39,953 bases of DNA from Arthrobacter sp. AQ5-05 (lineage in GTDB: Bacteria > Actinomycetota > Actinomycetes > Actinomycetales > Micrococcaceae). The DNA is taken from NCBI RefSeq assembly GCF_003287975.1, contig NZ_QMKQ01000030.1, forward strand, positions 1 through 39,953, in the 5' to 3' direction. This document shows positions 7,926-15,614 of this stretch, one piece after another. The notes beneath the pieces were generated by a model, which made no database searches, was not told where the DNA came from, and saw only the letters and a list, made by a program, of their open reading frames with translations. The first letter of the stretch is position 1. Each line of letters opens with the position of its first letter. The position numbers and the translations under genes were made by a program.

Positions 7926-8726
7926 GTGGCCACCCGTATTTCGCACCTGATCAATGCCGCGCTGCCCGAGTTGCGGTACGAACCCACCGCCAAGCGCGTG
8001 CGGGCAAGCCTCGGTGGCGCCCCGGTCCTTGACTCGGTCTCCGCAGTGCTTTTGTGGGAGCCACGGCCCGTCGTGCCGATCTATGCGGTCCCCGAATCCG
8101 ATGTGCTGGCCCAGCTGTCCGTGTCCACCGCCATCGTCCCCGCGGGCCCCGTCGAGGCCAAGGTCCTTACCCCGGAGGACGCCTTCGCACTGCACACCAC
8201 CAAGGGAACGGTGCTGGATGTCGAGGTTGCCGGGCGCACGCTTTCGGCCGCGGCCTTCCGGCTGTCGGACCCCGGATTGCCGGGCATCGTCGCCTTCGAC
8301 TTCCGCTCATTCGACTGGCTGGAGGAGGATGGGCCCATCGATGCGCACCCGCGCGATCCCTTCAAGCGGGTCGATATCCTCGCCTCGAGCAGGCACGTGC
8401 GCGTGGAGCTTGAGGGCATGTTGCTGGCCGAGTCCAGGCACCCGCGAATGCTCTTTGAGACACACGTGCCCGCGCGCTACTACGTGCAGCCGAGCGAGGT
8501 GGCGTGGGATGCGCTGGTGGCCACCAACAGCTCCAGCAAATGCCCCTACAAGGGCACGGCCAACTACTGGGCTCCGGCCAGCGGCGGCCGGGACGTGGCG
8601 TGGAGCTACGCGAACCCGCTGCCCGAGGCCGCCGCGATCGCCGGGCTGCTGTGCTTCTACAACGAGCGCACGGATTACATCGTCGACGGGCACCGCCTGC
8701 CGCGCCCGCAGACCCCGTTCGGGTAG
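7926..8726 (+). CDS. DUF427 domain protein (two DUF427-like units)
   Basis: This 266-residue protein starts at a GTG (VATRISHLINAALPEL). The C-terminal unit carries the DUF427 signatures RYYVQPSEVAWDALVATNSS, CPYKGTANYWA and VAWSYANPLPEAAAIAGLLC, ending FYNERTDYIVDG. The N-terminal half (RVRASLGGAPVLDSVSAVLL, PIYAVPESDVLAQL) looks like a second, more diverged copy. DUF427 proteins are small beta-rich cytoplasmic proteins of unknown function. No Shine-Dalgarno sequence is seen, and a CATACT hexamer at 7914-7919 lies only 6 nt before the start, so the message may be leaderless. An upstream ATG at 7836 would add 30 residues encoded by the tandem repeat and is unlikely. It sits alone between repeats and a pseudogene. 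Confidence 0.85.
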   Translation: MATRISHLINAALPELRYEPTAKRVRASLGGAPVLDSVSAVLLWEPRPVVPIYAVPESDVLAQLSVSTAIVPAGPVEAKVLTPEDAFALHTTKGTVLDVEVAGRTLSAAAFRLSDPGLPGIVAFDFRSFDWLEEDGPIDAHPRDPFKRVDILASSRHVRVELEGMLLAESRHPRMLFETHVPARYYVQPSEVAWDALVATNSSSKCPYKGTANYWAPASGGRDVAWSYANPLPEAAAIAGLLCFYNERTDYIVDGHRLPRPQTPFG

Positions 8727-8838
8727 GGGTCCGCTCCGTGCCAGGCACCGCTGTTGTCGGGCTGGCGGTGCTCGTGCCACCAGCCGGCCCCGCACCGATG
8801 TCCGAATCCCGGCGGCGAGCTGGGGACCCGACCACGAA

Positions 8839-9290
8839 TGATATTCATCCCGCTGCTTCGCCGCGTTCGAGCCGAAAAAAGAACCGCGCGTCCGCTTCGC
8901 CGCAATCCTCGCTGTCTCCTATTTGGTGGCCTTGGTGCTGGTTGCGGTCTGGCCCACACCCGTGGGCTCGCCATTCGCCTCGGATCTGTCCGGTGCTCTG
9001 GCATGGCTCCACGTCCACGGCCTGCCGTCGACCATTGGCTACAACGCCGTGGAGTTCGGGGCAAACATCGTGCTGTTCATTCCGCTGGACTGCATGGCCG
9101 GTTCACTCGCACGTGGATCGTAGTGGCGTGGCCTCCACTTGCGGCAGGTCCTACGGTCTTCTGCTTCATCGAGCTCGGGTAGGCGCTGCTGCAGCCCGGC
9201 AGCGCCCCTCGGTGCTCGATATCGGGGCCAACACGTTCGGGGCGGCTCTTGGAATCGGGGTGTCCGGGCTCCTGCGTCCGGCGCGCTCGT
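8839..9290 (+). pseudogene. VanZ family membrane protein, multiply disrupted
   Basis: Pieces of a VanZ-like protein can be read across frames. The N-terminus MIFIPLLRRVRAEKRTARP shifts frame near 8890 into FAAILAVSYLVALVLVAVWP, then TIGYNAVEFGANIVLFIPLD (the best conserved VanZ segment), which ends at a premature stop at 9121. A further shift gives VVAWPPLAAGPTVFCFIELG and then TAG at 9180-9182, where VanZ proteins usually have glutamine (ELGQALL); a CAG to TAG change would explain it. After one more shift, RQRPSVLDIGANTFGAALGI closes the domain. At least three frameshifts and one nonsense change make it non-functional. The stretch from 9291 to 9534 holds no gene I can support. Confidence 0.75.
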
Positions 9291-9534
9291 GCCGGAGCGG
9301 GCTCCGGGGTGTCCGGGGCGGGCACCGGCCTCGGCTTGGATCTGGTTCCTGGCACCGGAGTTGCAAACGGCGCGATGGGTTGTGGAATCCAGGAGGGGCA
9401 AAACCATCCGGTCGATCGGGGAGCCATGTTTCTGACCGCCCCCCCGAGACAAGACCAAGCGCAGGCGGCGGACCCATCGGCCCACCGCCCACCTCACGCG
9501 TCCATGGCGAGAGTCCTCCCCTGGTAGGCCGGAG

Positions 9535-9747
9535 CTACAGCGGCCAGTTGTTGTTCTTGGCGATGGAGCTAGTGCCGGTGCTGTCATTGAGCGTCACGTC
9601 GACCAAGGGCCAGTTGTTGTTTCCACCCAAAGTCTTGGAGATGCCGATGCTCTGCACCGATACGCCGTCGGGCTGCACGGCACCGCCAACAACAACCGCA
9701 CCGGCAATCAGCACGGCAGCAAGGGCCGAACCAAGGATCTTCTTCAT
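9535..9747 (-). CDS. Small secreted peptide precursor with two NNNWPL repeats
   Basis: The product is 70 residues. It begins MKKILGSALAAVLIAGAVVV, a clear Sec signal peptide with basic n-region and hydrophobic core, and is likely cut near GGA-VQPDG. The remaining ~40 residues contain NNNWPL twice: once after KTLGG (residues 43-48) and once as the last six residues, after SSIAK. The two copies use different codons for Pro and Leu (CCC TTG versus CCG CTG), so the peptide rather than the DNA appears conserved. A GGAG ribosome binding site sits 5 nt before the ATG. It is divergent from the TPR gene at 9978 with about 230 bp between starts. The arrangement recalls Phr-type pheromone precursors, whose active peptide is a C-terminal 5-6-mer. 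Function is inferred only; a small structural or antimicrobial peptide is possible. Confidence 0.75.
   Translation of the reverse strand: MKKILGSALAAVLIAGAVVVGGAVQPDGVSVQSIGISKTLGGNNNWPLVDVTLNDSTGTSSIAKNNNWPL
9538..9555 (-). repeat. C-terminal copy of the NNNWPL peptide repeat
   Basis: It encodes NNNWPL as AAC AAC AAC TGG CCG CTG directly before the TAG stop, and is preceded by lysine. Confidence 0.85.
9604..9621 (-). repeat. Internal copy of the NNNWPL peptide repeat
   Basis: It encodes NNNWPL as AAC AAC AAC TGG CCC TTG, differing from the C-terminal copy at two synonymous positions, and is preceded by Gly-Gly. Confidence 0.85.
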
Positions 9748-9964
9748 GTGTTCTCCGTCTCATAGAATGTTCGGGCGAGTGAGCGGGGTCGTGCCCATCA
9801 TGCCCGCACCCTGGAACGGGCCGGCAACCCCCCGCTGTCATTCTAACGCTCACCTGTTGTTTTGAGGCGGAATTCATCATCATGTTTCCAGGGAAAAGGA
9901 GTCCGCACGAGTTCCAGGGAGCCGTGCGGAGGAAAACCAGCTACACGGCGTCGGGCCGATGCAG

Positions 9965-9970
9965 CATAAT
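9965..9970 (+). promoter_or_regulatory. Possible -10 element of the TPR gene
   Basis: CATAAT lies 7 nt before the ATG at 9978. With the usual spacing, transcription would start at or next to the ATG, giving a leaderless message as is frequent in actinobacteria. No good -35 box is visible, so this is tentative. Confidence 0.3.
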
Positions 9971-9977
9971 AGAGGGT

Positions 9978-10961
9978 ATGTCCAGCCCTCATTTCGAAGC
10001 ACTGGCCGCGAAGGCGGAAGCGCACCACCGCAGGATCCGGAATTCGGGAGACCAGCAGCAGGTGCTTGAGGCCGCCCGCGAATGTGCCGGTATCTATGCC
10101 GCCATGGGCGACCGGGTGAAGGAATCCGATTTCCTTTACGACATGGGGAAAAGCCAGGTCTTGACCGGTGCCTATGCAGCAGCCTTCGAGACAGCGGGAC
10201 GTCTACTGGCCTTCGCCCGGACGGACGGCGACCCGGTGTTCAAGGCCCAGGTCTTGATCCTGCGTGCAGCAGCCCTTCGCAACCAATCACGACATGAAGA
10301 AGCAGTGGACACCGCCCGACTGGCGCTGGACGTCATGGCAAACGTCCAAGACAGCTACGATGCGCGGGCCGAGGTCTACCAGGGGATCATTGCGTGCTTG
10401 GTCGAGGCTGACCAGATCGTCGAGGCGTGGGTCCTGCACAACCAGTTGTCCGCCACATTGGAACATGTCGAGGACACCTTGCTGGCCGGACAGGGTTTTT
10501 GGACCCTGGGCAACCTCGCGTTCGCGACGGACCAGGTGGATGAGGGAGTCGCCTACCACCAGTTGGCGACCGATCGGCTTCAACAGGTCAACGACATCCA
10601 CATGTGGGCCCGGTTCAACAACGCCAGCGCCGATGTCCAGCTGCAGGCCGGAGTCGCCAGCCAGCGCACCGAGGACTGCATTGCCCGAGCCCAGCTTGCC
10701 TACGACATCATCGGAGGCAGCCCCGTGGAGCTCCTGGGACTGGCCGGCACCCGTGCCAAATGGTATATGGCCAACGGGAGGCTTGAGGAAGCGTCCCGTT
10801 TGTTGCAAAATGCGGTGGCGGAAGCATACGGCACCGGGGCGCCGGAGGACGCGTCCGTGCACGTGCTTTGGTCACAAATCCTCCACGCGTTGGGACGCAC
10901 ACACGCGGCGGAGCGGGAAAGCGAGCGCGCGGTCCGGATCGAAAGGTCAGCAGGCTGCTGA
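9978..10961 (+). CDS. TPR-repeat protein, possible peptide receptor
   Basis: This 327-residue, entirely helical-looking protein consists of about seven TPR-like helix pairs, for example VLILRAAALRNQSRHEEAVD, GFWTLGNLAFATDQVDEGVA and GLAGTRAKWYMANGRLEEAS. It has no signal peptide, membrane helix, or recognisable helix-turn-helix or kinase domain, so it should be a cytoplasmic binding or scaffold protein. Rap proteins of the RRNPP family have a similar plan (helical bundle plus TPRs, no DNA-binding domain) and are inhibited by imported Phr peptides. Sequence identity to Rap is not evident to me. It is divergent from the NNNWPL peptide gene, which suggests a functional pair. The ATG at 9978 is preferred; an earlier in-frame ATG at 9882 would run through the promoter region. 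It converges on the GH18-like gene with 29 bp between stops. Confidence 0.8.
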   Translation: MSSPHFEALAAKAEAHHRRIRNSGDQQQVLEAARECAGIYAAMGDRVKESDFLYDMGKSQVLTGAYAAAFETAGRLLAFARTDGDPVFKAQVLILRAAALRNQSRHEEAVDTARLALDVMANVQDSYDARAEVYQGIIACLVEADQIVEAWVLHNQLSATLEHVEDTLLAGQGFWTLGNLAFATDQVDEGVAYHQLATDRLQQVNDIHMWARFNNASADVQLQAGVASQRTEDCIARAQLAYDIIGGSPVELLGLAGTRAKWYMANGRLEEASRLLQNAVAEAYGTGAPEDASVHVLWSQILHALGRTHAAERESERAVRIERSAGC

Positions 10962-10990
10962 CCCTAGCCGGCACCGGGTCGTCGCGCCGG

Positions 10991-12556
10991 TCAGGAAGCC
11001 TTCTGGGATTCCAGAATGATCGATTTGACCTGTTCGTTGCTCAAACGGGACCATGGCGAATCCGCGGAGCCCTGGATGGCGGCTTCGGGGTTCTCGGTCT
11101 TGTTCCACCATTTGGACTCGAAGATCCTACCGTCGAAAACAATCCGGTCGCCCTTATCGTAGACCTTGTCCGAGGACCACGCCGGATAGATCCCCTGGGG
11201 AATTGCGATGGGTTCCTCGGGCTTGTCCCCGGGAAGCACCGGGCCAATCAGGATCCATGCGGTGGCTCCTGCATCGCTTGCCGGAAGGTCCGGCGCCTCG
11301 CCCTTGCTCCACCACTTGGACTCGTAGACATTGCCGCGCCACACAATGCGCTCAGCTTTCGGGTAGGCCGCTTCGCTGTTCCAAATCGGGTACGGGCTCT
11401 TCGCGGGGTCATCGACAATCGCTGTCTCCATGGGAGCGGCGATGGGCGCGGGGTTGGAATTCAACGCGGTGGCCGGTGAAACCAAATCCGCCGAAAGCGT
11501 CCGGGCAAAGGCCCCATCCTCCTGGGCGGTACCGCTGCAGTTGTTCGACACCCGCTGAAGATCGGGGAAGTTCGGCCCGCAGTCCATGTCCCTGTTGGCC
11601 GACCACATCGAGATCCTGCCGATGCCATTGGCGACGGCAAATGCCTTCAACGCACCGGCATCGTCCAAAGTGAACACCTCTCCAAGGAGGTCGTTCTGCC
11701 CGATCATAGGTGTGAGTCCGATCTTGGCCCACAGCGTCTGGTCTCCGAGTTGCCGACCCTGCTGCTCGTACAGCGCCTTCAATTGCCGATGGGCGCTGCC
11801 TGCCCCCTGCTCGGCGGCCGCCGACATGCTCTGCCCGGTGGCGCGGGTACTTCCGAAGTTCATGGTCATGAGGTTCACGCCTGCCAGGTCGACGCCGCTC
11901 TCGAGAAGCCGCTTGACCTCGCCGAGGCCGGACTCGGTCAATCCCCTTGTGTCCACGGGAAGGGTCACCCACACTTCCAAGGGTTTTCCCTTTTCCGTGG
12001 CGCGGTTCTGGAGTGCTGCCACCGCGGAGCCGCGTCGCAGGGAGGCCGCGGAATCCTCGAGGTCGTTTCCTTCGACATCCAGATCGAGCGTGGTCGAGTC
12101 GTATCGCTCAAGGAACGACTCGTACCCGGCGATGATCTTCTGCTCATCCGTGCAGGCGGTGGCAAGTTCGTCGTTGTTTAACCCACCGCTGGAAATGACG
12201 ATTTCGCCACCTTGTTCGCGCACCCGGGCAACTTTGCGGTCCAGGTCGAACGTTTCGTTGGCGCCATCCATGCTGTAGTAGCCACCCCAGGAGTTTGCGC
12301 AGGAGTTTTTGGGATCGGCCACGGCGAACCCCAGGACCACGCGTTCCCCCGGTGCAATATTCTCGGCGATCGGATAGAACGGCGTTGACGTCGCGTCCAC
12401 GTATGATCCGTACCAGCGACCCGTGTCGGCCGCCGTGGCCGAATCGCGAGTCGTGTTCCAGTAGTACGTTCCGGCTGCCAACAGTCCGGCGATTGTTAAG
12501 GCAAGAACCGTTACACGGAGCCAGGAAAGGCGTTTGCCCTCGGTCAAGGTAGACAC
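10991..12556 (-). CDS. GH18-like glycoside hydrolase with two C-terminal chitin-binding repeats
   Basis: This is a 521-residue exported or membrane-anchored protein. A basic N-terminus and hydrophobic helix (LRVTVLALTIAGLLAAGTYY, residues 13-32) act as signal or anchor. The catalytic domain, about residues 45-345, resembles family 18 chitinases: the strand-4 motif DSTTLDLDVEG matches DxxDxDxE with the catalytic glutamate at the expected place, and GVNLMTMNFGS matches the M-x-Y/F-D/N strand-6 region. Two CBM5/12-like repeats follow, each ending in the aromatic chitin-binding signature: YPKAERIVWRGNVYESKWWS and YDKGDRIVFDGRIFESKWWN. The substrate is probably a GlcNAc-based polymer. It is divergent from the GT2 synthase gene with a shared 259-bp region, so it may trim or release that polymer. 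The start is GTG without a clear ribosome binding site. Confidence 0.83.
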   Translation of the reverse strand: MSTLTEGKRLSWLRVTVLALTIAGLLAAGTYYWNTTRDSATAADTGRWYGSYVDATSTPFYPIAENIAPGERVVLGFAVADPKNSCANSWGGYYSMDGANETFDLDRKVARVREQGGEIVISSGGLNNDELATACTDEQKIIAGYESFLERYDSTTLDLDVEGNDLEDSAASLRRGSAVAALQNRATEKGKPLEVWVTLPVDTRGLTESGLGEVKRLLESGVDLAGVNLMTMNFGSTRATGQSMSAAAEQGAGSAHRQLKALYEQQGRQLGDQTLWAKIGLTPMIGQNDLLGEVFTLDDAGALKAFAVANGIGRISMWSANRDMDCGPNFPDLQRVSNNCSGTAQEDGAFARTLSADLVSPATALNSNPAPIAAPMETAIVDDPAKSPYPIWNSEAAYPKAERIVWRGNVYESKWWSKGEAPDLPASDAGATAWILIGPVLPGDKPEEPIAIPQGIYPAWSSDKVYDKGDRIVFDGRIFESKWWNKTENPEAAIQGSADSPWSRLSNEQVKSIILESQKAS

Positions 12557-12815
12557 ATCAATCTCAATTCATGACAAACATCGGCTCTCGGGGAGCAGCT
12601 GCAACGCTGAGGTGCATTTGTCCCAGAGTAAACCATCAAAGTAAAGCGAATTTCATCGCATGGAAACTGGGGTCCGACCTGCCCCAAGGATTCTAAGTCT
12701 TATCGATAGGCGTAATTAAGATCACGGATGAATCTTACGCTATGCTCAGTTTCGGAATGCATCGGGGGTTTTTGACCCGCTTGGTGCTGATGCAAGCTGC
12801 TGGGGAGCGAATCAT

Positions 12816-15134
12816 TTGAATATCACCGATACAACTGCGCACACGGATCAGCCTGATCTTCGCAAGCGGCAATGGGGAGCGGAAAAACGTTCCGAGCCGC
12901 TGTCGATAGTCCATCCGATTCCATCGCGCGTCAAGCTGGCGTGGGGACGCATAGCCATCGTCACCACCATTCTCGCGTGGATCGGCTACGTCATCAGCAC
13001 CATCATGCGGCAGCTGGTCGACAACCCCGACGCCGGCTTTCGCTTCAGGTTCGAGGCCGCCATGTACCTTGCGGTTGTCACCTTCCTGACGTTCTCCGCG
13101 TTAATGTATCTCGTCGCCAGGCAGGGTGCACTGCTGCGCTTCTCGCGACACCGACGCGTGCCCCGCGGCGAACTGGACCGGCACTTCCGTTCCTACGACA
13201 AATCCATTACGACATTGGTCCCCAGCTATGCAGAGGAACCGACCGTGGTCAGGAAGACCCTGTGGTCCGTTGCCTTGCAGGAGTTCACCAATCTGCAGGT
13301 CGTGTTGCTCGTGGACGACAACCCCTACCCCATGAATCCGGAGGTCCTGGCAAAGCTGCAGGAGACCCGTTCACTGGCCTCGGATATCCAAGCGTCACTG
13401 AAAAAACCCTTGGACGCCGCGCAAGAGTTCCGCACCCTATTCGACCGACAGCGCGAGGCCGGGGCCGCCGAGGCCCAAATGCTCGCCACCACAGCAAGCG
13501 CCTACGAAGCTGCAGCGGCATGGCTCGAAGACATGGCCGCCGCGGAAAAGGTCGAGGACCACGTCGATGAGTTCTTTGTTGATTCGGTCATCATGGGCCT
13601 GGCGCGCGAGCTGCGTCTGACGCTGCTGGCTTTGAACGCGGCTGCTGCTCAGCACACTTCGCCCTCCAGCGACCGGCTGGAGGAATTCCACTTGCGCTTG
13701 GAACGCATCTTCTCCGTGCAGATGCATTCCTTTGAACGCAAGAAGTATGCAAACCTCTCGCAGGCGGTGAACAAGGCAATGAACTTGAACGCCTATATCT
13801 CCCTCATGGGCCAAAAGTGGCTTGTTGACAACCGAGGCGACGTGCAGGTTCTGCGCGCCCTGGACCCGGGACAGGACCTTTCCGACACGGATGAGGTCCT
13901 GGACATCCCGGATTCCGGGTATCTGCTGACCCTCGACGCGGACTCGCTGCTGCTGCGCGACTATTGCCTGCGCTTGGTCTATTTCCTGGAGTCCGAGGAA
14001 AATTCGCGCGTGGCCGTGACCCAAACGCCCTATTCCTCGTTCCGCGGGGCGCCGACTCGCATCGAGCGACTGGCCGGAGCCACTACCGACGTGCAACACA
14101 TCCTGCATCAGGGCAAGACGCATTACAACGCCACCTTCTGGGTGGGTGCCAACGCCGTGATCCGCAAGCAGGCGCTGCTGGACATCTGCCAGAAAGCCAC
14201 CGTGGGCGGGTATGAAATCCATACCTACATCCAAGACCGGACCGTCATCGAGGACACGGAGTCGAGCATCGACCTCGGCACCCAAGGCTGGACCTTGTCC
14301 AACTACCCCGAGCGGCTCAGCTACAGCGCGACGCCCCCGGACTTCGGCTCATTGGTGGTACAACGACGCCGCTGGGCCAACGGCGGCCTGTTGATCCTGT
14401 CGAAGTTCGTCCGCCAGATCAGCGAGCGCAAACGCCGCAACGAACGCGTCGGGTTGCGGGAGGTGCTGCTGCGGGTCAACTACATGGCATCGATTGCCTG
14501 GGCCAGCATTGGCTTGATCTTCCTCCTGGCCTACCCCTATGACGGGCGTTTGCTCAGCCCATTGATCTTTGCCGCGGCACTTCCCTATTTCATCGCCATG
14601 GGAAGCGATCTTCGGGACTGTGGGCATCGCTTCAGCGATATCTTCCGGATCTACGGGTTCAATCTGATCCTCCTGCCGGTCAATATGGCCGGCGTGCTCA
14701 AGTCGACCGAACAGGCCTTCACCGGCGAGAAGATCCCCTTCGTCAGAACCCCCAAGGTCCGCAACCGCACCGCCTCGCCAGGGCTCTACGTGGCCATCCC
14801 CTACCTGATCGTCGTTTTTTCGATCTTCACCATGTGGCGGGATTTCCAGAACAGCAATTGGGGCAACGTGGCCTTCGCGGCACTGAACACCGTGCTGGCC
14901 CTCTACGCCATCCGTGCCTACATCGGTTTCAAGAATTCCATCGTCGACATGACCCTGGGCCTGGTCAATTGGCTGTTTGTCCCGCCGCGGAAGGCCAAGG
15001 CCGCTGCTGTCGCCTATCCCGTGGCCACGCCGGAAAACACCGATTGGTCTACATTGCTGTATCAGGGCGACCGCCGGCTGGACCGCGACCTGCGCGGCGG
15101 CGGCGATCGCCGCAAGAGGATCGGGGTGAAGTAG
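12816..15134 (+). CDS. Membrane-embedded processive GT2 glycosyltransferase (polysaccharide synthase)
   Basis: This 772-residue protein starts with TTG, 8 nt after GGGGAG. Two helices (residues about 45-65 and 79-98) precede the cytoplasmic GT2 domain. The inverting family-2 motifs are all present: VVLLVDD (first Asp pair), LLTLDADS (DxD, about residue 372), IEDTES (catalytic Asp/Glu region, TED-like) and QRRRW (QxxRW, about residue 517), as in cellulose, chitin and hyaluronan synthases. Four to five C-terminal helices (for example AWASIGLIFLLAYPYDG) form the channel half. An insertion of roughly 190 helical residues lies between the first Asp motif and DxD. There is no PilZ domain. The partner GH18/CBM protein and the following c-di-GMP gene suggest a c-di-GMP-linked amino-sugar polymer; the product itself is not shown by sequence. 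The gene is followed after 2 nt by the STAS-like gene. Confidence 0.87.
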   Translation: MNITDTTAHTDQPDLRKRQWGAEKRSEPLSIVHPIPSRVKLAWGRIAIVTTILAWIGYVISTIMRQLVDNPDAGFRFRFEAAMYLAVVTFLTFSALMYLVARQGALLRFSRHRRVPRGELDRHFRSYDKSITTLVPSYAEEPTVVRKTLWSVALQEFTNLQVVLLVDDNPYPMNPEVLAKLQETRSLASDIQASLKKPLDAAQEFRTLFDRQREAGAAEAQMLATTASAYEAAAAWLEDMAAAEKVEDHVDEFFVDSVIMGLARELRLTLLALNAAAAQHTSPSSDRLEEFHLRLERIFSVQMHSFERKKYANLSQAVNKAMNLNAYISLMGQKWLVDNRGDVQVLRALDPGQDLSDTDEVLDIPDSGYLLTLDADSLLLRDYCLRLVYFLESEENSRVAVTQTPYSSFRGAPTRIERLAGATTDVQHILHQGKTHYNATFWVGANAVIRKQALLDICQKATVGGYEIHTYIQDRTVIEDTESSIDLGTQGWTLSNYPERLSYSATPPDFGSLVVQRRRWANGGLLILSKFVRQISERKRRNERVGLREVLLRVNYMASIAWASIGLIFLLAYPYDGRLLSPLIFAAALPYFIAMGSDLRDCGHRFSDIFRIYGFNLILLPVNMAGVLKSTEQAFTGEKIPFVRTPKVRNRTASPGLYVAIPYLIVVFSIFTMWRDFQNSNWGNVAFAALNTVLALYAIRAYIGFKNSIVDMTLGLVNWLFVPPRKAKAAAVAYPVATPENTDWSTLLYQGDRRLDRDLRGGGDRRKRIGVK

Positions 15135-15136
15135 CC

Positions 15137-15598
15137 GTGAGCACCCCTCCGCTTCTCGAAATGGTCTCCGGGCAGGCCGATCCTGCCCGGGACGCTGCCC
15201 CGCCGCCGGAAGCCCCGGGACAGACACCTGTGTGGACCATCGACAACGAACGTGCCGAGCTCACGCTTGTCGGCTCCGAATTACTCGAGGCCAAGTTCCA
15301 TCCGGGCACCGTGCTGACACTCGAAACGGCCCGCGAGCTTTGGGGCCTCGCGGACGCGCATCTCGAGCGGAAGATCAAGTACCTGATCGTTGACCTGTGC
15401 GGCCTGGACGGCGTGAAGGCCGATGCCACGGCCATGCTCGATCCCATGACCGATGGGATACGCGTGGCGCTGCTGGGAACAGGACCTGCGGATCGGGTTC
15501 TGGCCAGGTTCTTCATGCGCAGCTTCAATCCGGCGCGGCAGTTCACCTATGTCGAAAGCCGGCAGGACGCGCTGGCTTTCCTATTCGAACTTGTCTGA
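15137..15598 (+). CDS. STAS/SpoIIAA-like domain protein
   Basis: This 153-residue cytoplasmic protein starts with GTG only 2 nt after the GT2 stop, so it is translationally linked. After a proline-rich N-terminus (about 35 residues) comes an alpha/beta domain: VWTIDNERAELTLVGSELLE, LTLETARELWGLADAHLERK, then KYLIVDLCGLDGVKADATAM, RVALLGTGPADRVLARFFM and FTYVESRQDALAFLFELV. The strand-helix order and the LIVDLCGLDGV position, where anti-anti-sigma factors have their phosphorylation loop, fit the STAS or SpoIIAA-like fold and DUF7793-type proteins of this lineage. The serine or threonine normally phosphorylated is not evident. It lies between a polysaccharide synthase and a GGDEF-EAL protein, so it may tether or regulate one of them. 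The exact family is uncertain. Confidence 0.68.
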   Translation: MSTPPLLEMVSGQADPARDAAPPPEAPGQTPVWTIDNERAELTLVGSELLEAKFHPGTVLTLETARELWGLADAHLERKIKYLIVDLCGLDGVKADATAMLDPMTDGIRVALLGTGPADRVLARFFMRSFNPARQFTYVESRQDALAFLFELV

Positions 15599-15614
15599 CC
15601 GCGGGTCCACGGAT

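Noticed and set aside
12758-12794. TGCATC...GATGCA inverted repeat with inner GGG/CCC in the leader of the GT2 gene; possible c-di-GMP riboswitch
   Set aside because: The conserved GEMM (c-di-GMP-I) bases and tetraloop receptor are not present; a 6-bp stem alone is too weak to annotate.
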